64,000 nt of DNA, taken from Hassallia sp050875635. Its GTDB lineage: Bacteria > Cyanobacteriota > Cyanobacteriia > Cyanobacteriales > Nostocaceae. The stretch spans positions 62,001-126,000 of the forward strand of contig NZ_JBPAOH010000003.1 of the NCBI RefSeq assembly GCF_050875635.1. The letters are read 5' to 3'. Under the pieces are notes generated by a model. The model worked only from the letters and a program-made list of their open reading frames with translations. It did no database searches and had not been told where the DNA came from. Shown in pieces: positions 59,749 through 64,000 of the stretch. The position numbers and the translations under genes were made by a program. Positions within the stretch are counted from its first letter, which is position 1, and every line of letters begins with the position of its first letter.

Positions 59749-61053
59749 ATGCCTCAGAATCCGGAAAATATTCAAGATCACGTCGAACTATTCCACCAAC
59801 CGGAATACCAACAGCTATTTGAAAACAAAAAGCAATTTGAAAACGGACACAGCCCCGAAGAAGTGGCGCGTGTTGCAGAATGGACGAAGGGTTGGGAGTA
59901 TCGTGAAAAGAACTTCGCCCGTGAAGCATTAACCGTTAACCCCGCTAAAGGTTGCCAACCATTGGGTGCAATCTTCGCTGCTGTTGGTTTTGAAGGCACT
60001 TTACCTTTTGTCCAAGGTTCTCAAGGTTGCGTAGCTTACTTCCGCACCCACTTAACCCGTCACTACAAAGAACCGTTTTCTGGTGTCAGTTCTTCAATGA
60101 CAGAAGACGCAGCGGTGTTTGGTGGACTGCAAAACATGATTGATGGGTTGGCAAACTCCTACCAACTCTACAAGCCAAAGATGATCGCTGTCTGCACCAC
60201 CTGTATGGCAGAAGTTATCGGTGATGACTTGCAAGCTTTCATCAACAACTCCAAGAATGCAGGTTCAGTTCCTCAAGATTTCCCAGTACCTTTTGCTCAC
60301 ACTCCTAGCTTTGTTGGTTCCCACATCACTGGTTATGATAACATGATGAAGGGTATTCTTTCTAACCTGACCGCAGGTCATAAGAAAGAAACCAGCAATG
60401 GCAAAATCAACTTTATTCCTGGCTTTGATACTTACGTTGGTAACAACCGGGAAATCAAGCGGATGTGCGACATGATGGGCATCGATTACACCATCTTGGC
60501 AGATAACAGCGATTATCTGGATTCACCCAACACTGGTGAATTTGATATGTACCCAGGTGGTACAAAGCTGGAAGATGCAGCAGATTCAATTAATGCAAAA
60601 ACCACTGTTTGTCTGCAAGCACACTCTACCATCAAAACCCGCGAGTACATCGAAAAAGAATGGAAGCAACCAACTGTTGTTTCTCGTCCTTGGGGTATTA
60701 AGGGTACTGATGAGTTCTTGATGAAACTCAGCGAACTAACTGGTAAACCCATTCCCAAAGAATTGGAAATCGAACGCGGTCGCGCAGTTGATGCGATGAC
60801 TGACTCCCATTCATGGCTTCACGGCAAGCGCTTCGCTATGTATGGCGATCCAGATTTAGTTTACAGCGTAGTCGGCTTCATGCTAGAAATGGGTGCTGAA
60901 CCCGTGCATATCCTTGTCCACAACAGCAATGATAACTTTGAGAAAGAACTCAAAGAGTTGCTAGCTTCTAGCCCCAATGGTAAGAGTGCTACTCTGTGGG
61001 CTGGTAAAGATTTGTGGCACATGCGTTCAGAGATGTGTCTGCTATCAGGTTAA
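59749..61053 (+). CDS. nifK: Nitrogenase MoFe protein beta chain NifK, 5' segment (interrupted)
   Basis: NifK pairs with NifD and shares the P-cluster. The cluster residues are present in AKGCQPLGA, GSQGCVAYF and CTTCMAEVIGDD. Genuine sequence runs to AGKDLWHMRS (about codon 427), then EMCLLSG and a stop replace the expected tail of about 80 residues. The missing part (which should include an EPVDFFIGNS-like stretch) is nowhere in the window on either strand. Given that nifH and nifD next door are split the same way, a third interruption element starting near 61020 is the best explanation. A real truncation cannot be excluded. Confidence 0.93.
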   Translation: MPQNPENIQDHVELFHQPEYQQLFENKKQFENGHSPEEVARVAEWTKGWEYREKNFAREALTVNPAKGCQPLGAIFAAVGFEGTLPFVQGSQGCVAYFRTHLTRHYKEPFSGVSSSMTEDAAVFGGLQNMIDGLANSYQLYKPKMIAVCTTCMAEVIGDDLQAFINNSKNAGSVPQDFPVPFAHTPSFVGSHITGYDNMMKGILSNLTAGHKKETSNGKINFIPGFDTYVGNNREIKRMCDMMGIDYTILADNSDYLDSPNTGEFDMYPGGTKLEDAADSINAKTTVCLQAHSTIKTREYIEKEWKQPTVVSRPWGIKGTDEFLMKLSELTGKPIPKELEIERGRAVDAMTDSHSWLHGKRFAMYGDPDLVYSVVGFMLEMGAEPVHILVHNSNDNFEKELKELLASSPNGKSATLWAGKDLWHMRSEMCLLSG

Positions 61054-61903
61054 TTAAATAATGTAGTAGTGTGAACATATCGCAGAATTTCATCCACCGC
61101 TCGCTTTGCACCTCCAGCAGCACGACAAGCGTCACCCAGACGATCGCTGTTTGCGACAAAAGAGCGATCGCCTAGAATTTGCTCTGCTGTCTTTTGCAAA
61201 CGTTCCGCTGTCACATCTTCTGGTAAAATCATAATTCCCGCACCCTGCTCCTCAATGCGGTGTGAAATAATCTCCTGCTCATAAGTTTGGGGAACTGCAA
61301 TCATCGGCACCGAGTACCAGACAGCTTCTCGCGCTCCCCCTCCCGCACCGTGCATAATAAACAAACTAGCACGCTCTAATATCTTTAGTTGGGGAACAGT
61401 ACCCGTAGGTCGAATTATAAAGTTTTCTGGGATATCTCTCGTTGATGTTGACGATAGTGCTTCATGCTGCCTGCTGCCTGCTTTAACAATCGGGGAAGTT
61501 TCTTTCTTAGTCTGGGACATTCATAGAAACTTTCTGGAGTGAAAGCAGCGGTAGCGATTGAATTGACAGCGGGAATATTCAGCAACTGCGCTACTAATCT
61601 TCCCCAAAGACACAGCGAGTCATGAATGATGTAATCTGGCTTTTCCTCACGGACTGACTCTAAAAGTGCCGGCAGCATCTCGCGAGCGCACCAAGTTAAC
61701 GAGGGTACTAGAGACATTTCGTTTTCCCCTGATGGTGCTGTCTGAAGATTTAGCGAAGGATAACAACGAAAAGAAGCTCCAAACGTCTCGATTTCTTTCT
61801 GAAAACGGTCAACTTCGTAGTAAATTACCTCTTCACCTCTTTTTATTAGCTCTGCCATTAATCCAAAGGTGGGGATGATGTGTCCGGCAACCGAAACGTT
61901 CAT
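61050..61903 (-). pseudogene. MGT-type glycosyltransferase with internal deletion
   Basis: The N-terminal half (start MNVSVAGHIIPTFGLMAELI at 61903) includes GEEVIYYEVDRFQKEIETFG and PDYIIHDSLCLWGRLVAQLL, as in macrolide-type glycosyltransferases. It shifts frame near 61440 and joins RDIPENFIIRPTGTVPQLKI and FIMHGAGGGAREAVWYSVPM, the donor-binding domain. About 130 residues between the halves are missing. The product would not be functional. Confidence 0.8.
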
Positions 61904-62038
61904 GAATATAATACGACTCAGAGAAAAATAACCTGATTTGAAAATGGGGCAATGGGCATTGGGCAAGGGGCATTGGGCAAGGGGCATTGGGGAATGGGGA
62001 AAAAGAGATTTTTATGCTCTTTGAGTGTTTGTTATAAA
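61904..62038. repeat. GGGGCATTGGGCAA short tandem repeat
   Basis: TGGGCATTGGGCAAGGGGCA units repeat three times at 61945-62000, between the glycosyltransferase relic and the ABC transporter gene. Confidence 0.75.
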
Positions 62039-63706
62039 TTAGGAAGATACTGCTAACGAAACAGAGATAATAAGCTGATGAAATTTCTTAAGATTGGGGC
62101 GATGACCTACACTAACAAAGGTTGTCCCTGTCTCTAACAAAAGACGATAAAGATTTTCTTCGTTGTTGACATCTAAAGCGCTCGTTGCCTCATCTAAAAT
62201 GGCATATTTTGGTTTTGTCACTAGTATCCGGGCAAAAGCCAGCCTTTGTTGTTCTCCTAAAGAAAGAACATAACTCCAATCTTTCTCTACATCAAAACCA
62301 CCGAATCGTTCTGCTAAGTTTGACAGATTTACTCTGTGGAGAATTTGACGAAGTTCTTCATCACTCACATCAACTTTGGCGTTAGGATAAATTAACTGAT
62401 CGCGTAGAGTGCCTAAAATCATGTATGGACGCTGCGGTAAAAATAGCATTTCTCCTAATTCCGGGCGAAAAATCACACCTGTTCCCGAATTCCACAAACC
62501 AGCTAAGGCACGCAACAGAGAAGTTTTACCACTACCACTTTCTCCCATAATTAGTAATCCTTGTCCTGGTTGCAGTTCTACCGAGAGATTTTTAAATAAA
62601 GTCTTTTGATAATTAGGAGTCTCTAAAGTCAGGTTTTCAACTGCTAAACGGCTGTCTTTTACTATATCAATTTTTTTATTAGCTGTTTCTTTTCTTGGCT
62701 GTTTGAGATATTCATAAAATATGTATAGACGATCAATTGAAGCCGCAAATTTAGTGAATATTTCAAACTGATACATTATCAAATTCACAGAAAAAGCGAC
62801 GCTTCCAAACGCTCCCATAGCTTCTGTCACTTTTCCCACTTCGAGTTTACCTATGAGAATCTGGTGTCCGAGAATCACTGCTGGTAATATTAAGGTGAGA
62901 TTGCCAAAGGGATATTTAAATACATTTAAATACAACTCTGACCATAAAATTAATCGTTTAAAGTTCTTAAATACTTCATTGAAGAGAAGTTTAATTTTGT
63001 TGGCTTCTTGAGAAGTTCCGTTATAAAAGGCAATAGACTCGGCATTTTCTCGAATGCGAACTAAACCAAAGCGAAAATCAGCTTCTTTTCTCAGTTGATT
63101 TAAATGTAGTTGAGTTAATTTTCTGCCGTAAAAGCCAATAGTGAGCGCGTAAGCTAATATTGAATAAATTAATAAAGCAAAAACTAGATTTTTGGAAATA
63201 GACCAGAGAATGAGGCTAAAAGCAATTACTACAAAAATAGATTCAATAATATTGACAAAAAACTGAATGGATTGCTGGCAAAAACTGGCGACATTTTCGG
63301 CAATACGTTGGTCTGGGTTGTCAATTTCTTGGTTAAAGTTACTCAACTCATAAAAAGCGCGATCGCTAAAATATTGATTCAAGAAGCGATCGGTCAACCA
63401 CCGACGCCAATAAATCCCTATTGTCTCTCGCAGATAGCCATAGCCAGAATTAAGGAAACCAGAAATGATTATCCCCCCTAATGCAATTACTACACCTTGC
63501 CAGAATCGAGTGCTATCACGGGCAGAAAGGGCAGAAATTAACTCTCCCTGTATGGTATTTAAGAACACCTTAACCTGGGTGTTGGCTAATAATAACACTC
63601 CCAGAAGCACAAGTAGAGCATTAGCACCTTTTTTTTCATTACCTAGCCAATAAAGTTTAGCGATCGCCCAAAACCGCTTGACCACCGTCAAGTTGAATCG
63701 ATTCAT
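62039..63706 (-). CDS. ABC half-transporter (SbmA/ABC_membrane_2 type, fused ATPase)
   Basis: The 555-residue protein has an N-terminal membrane domain of about six segments (to residue 330) of the ABC_membrane_2/SbmA type, with the hallmark YWRRWLTDRFLNQYFSDRAFYEL and DNPDQRIAENV. The ATPase follows: Walker A GESGSGKTS near 400, signature LSLGEQQR near 490 and Walker B AILDEATSALD near 508. It probably works as a homodimer like peroxisomal ABCD proteins. Transport of peptides, vitamin B12 or hydrophobic compounds has been shown for relatives; the substrate here is unknown. Confidence 0.9.
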   Translation of the reverse strand: MNRFNLTVVKRFWAIAKLYWLGNEKKGANALLVLLGVLLLANTQVKVFLNTIQGELISALSARDSTRFWQGVVIALGGIIISGFLNSGYGYLRETIGIYWRRWLTDRFLNQYFSDRAFYELSNFNQEIDNPDQRIAENVASFCQQSIQFFVNIIESIFVVIAFSLILWSISKNLVFALLIYSILAYALTIGFYGRKLTQLHLNQLRKEADFRFGLVRIRENAESIAFYNGTSQEANKIKLLFNEVFKNFKRLILWSELYLNVFKYPFGNLTLILPAVILGHQILIGKLEVGKVTEAMGAFGSVAFSVNLIMYQFEIFTKFAASIDRLYIFYEYLKQPRKETANKKIDIVKDSRLAVENLTLETPNYQKTLFKNLSVELQPGQGLLIMGESGSGKTSLLRALAGLWNSGTGVIFRPELGEMLFLPQRPYMILGTLRDQLIYPNAKVDVSDEELRQILHRVNLSNLAERFGGFDVEKDWSYVLSLGEQQRLAFARILVTKPKYAILDEATSALDVNNEENLYRLLLETGTTFVSVGHRPNLKKFHQLIISVSLAVSS

Positions 63707-64000
63707 TTGTATAATTTATATATGTTTTTAATGATGAAGACTTCCAAAAAGCAACGGTTCGCTTGTGGATTTTCATACTATACCCTATAGTTACTTCGCT
63801 ATAATTAATCGGGGTCAAAGTCAAAATCTCGGCTTTGATGCTGTGTACTCTTGATTACCAAATTTTTTCTGATTGGGTGCGACACAAGCGATCGCTTACA
63901 GAAAATAATGTTGTAATATTATGTCTGGTTGAACAATTATAAATAAATATAACAGCCGATTGTCGTTTAAGTTATAAAATTATACAAATAAATGCGTATT
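63707..64000. other. AT-rich end of window
   Basis: The region upstream of the ABC half-transporter, with one GCGATCGC site and no gene that I can support. Confidence 0.4.

Larger units (their letters stand above)
61028..64000. mobile_element. Probable nifK interruption element, left part
   Basis: All DNA after the nifK break reads as unrelated minus-strand genes up to the window edge, so at least 2.97 kb of foreign DNA is present. The left border should lie within about 61016-61030, where NifK similarity ends. By analogy with the other two elements, the recombinase gene and the nifK 3' end should be at the far side. Confidence 0.6.

Noticed and set aside
61030..61100. Simple frameshift as the cause of the short nifK
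   Set aside because: No NifK-like residues are found in any frame after 61030; the DNA codes for a glycosyltransferase end on the other strand.
1..64000. tRNA or rRNA genes
   Set aside because: I saw no tRNA-like cloverleaf or rRNA sequence while reading; a covariance-model scan would be needed to exclude small RNAs.

Overview
The window comes from a filamentous heterocyst-forming cyanobacterium (order Nostocales). The evidence is a cyanobacterial nif cluster (nifP, nifVZT, nifB-fdxN-nifS-nifU-glbN-nifHDK), many HIP1 octamers (GCGATCGC), heptamer-like STRR repeats between genes, and developmentally excised type interruption elements inside nitrogenase genes. I cannot name a species.

Layout. 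0-4 kb: an STM4014/STM4015-type pair and an ABC-2 transporter. 4-8.3 kb: a minus-strand accessory nif block (2Fe-2S protein, nifT, nifZ, nifV, a possible 39-residue membrane peptide, DUF2949, an Asr1405/Asl0597-type protein, nifP). 8.3-10.8 kb: a stretch bounded by inverted repeats with an oxidoreductase and a lone antitoxin-like gene. 11.1-17.25 kb: plus-strand nifB, fdxN, nifS, nifU, glbN and the first 260 codons of nifH.

The main feature is that the three structural nitrogenase genes are all broken by inserted DNA. nifH is split by a 21,867-bp element (17243-39109) between 11-bp direct repeats CACCATTCCTA; it carries a XisF-like serine recombinase next to the nifH 3' end, plus xisH and xisI. 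nifD is split by an 18,741-bp element (40712-59452) between 12-bp repeats GGATTACTCCGG, with the tyrosine recombinase gene xisA next to the nifD 3' end. nifK stops abruptly at about codon 427 and the rest is absent, so a third element probably begins near 61.02 kb and runs past the window edge. In silico removal of the first two restores NifH of 298 residues and NifD of 500 residues. Active nitrogenase would therefore need at least two, probably three, separate excisions using different recombinases.

Cargo. The nifH element holds a dehydrogenase operon, a Tat-exported dienelactone hydrolase-like protein, an EACC1-like plus caspase/sensor pair that looks like a conflict or cell-death system, a 2OG oxygenase, xisHI, an IS1-family relic with MITEs, and a graveyard of gene fragments. 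The nifD element holds several toxin-antitoxin loci (VapBC, BrnTA, Phd-PIN, a broken HigBA, three VapC tails), three PD-(D/E)XK-like paralogues (two broken), a 1222-residue NB-ARC STAND protein, a REP-associated tyrosine transposase with its REP palindromes, an AlkB-like protein and xisA. The start of the putative nifK element has a collapsed glycosyltransferase gene and an ABC half-transporter.

Limits: all calls come from reading translations and motifs. No database search, structure prediction or promoter mapping was run.
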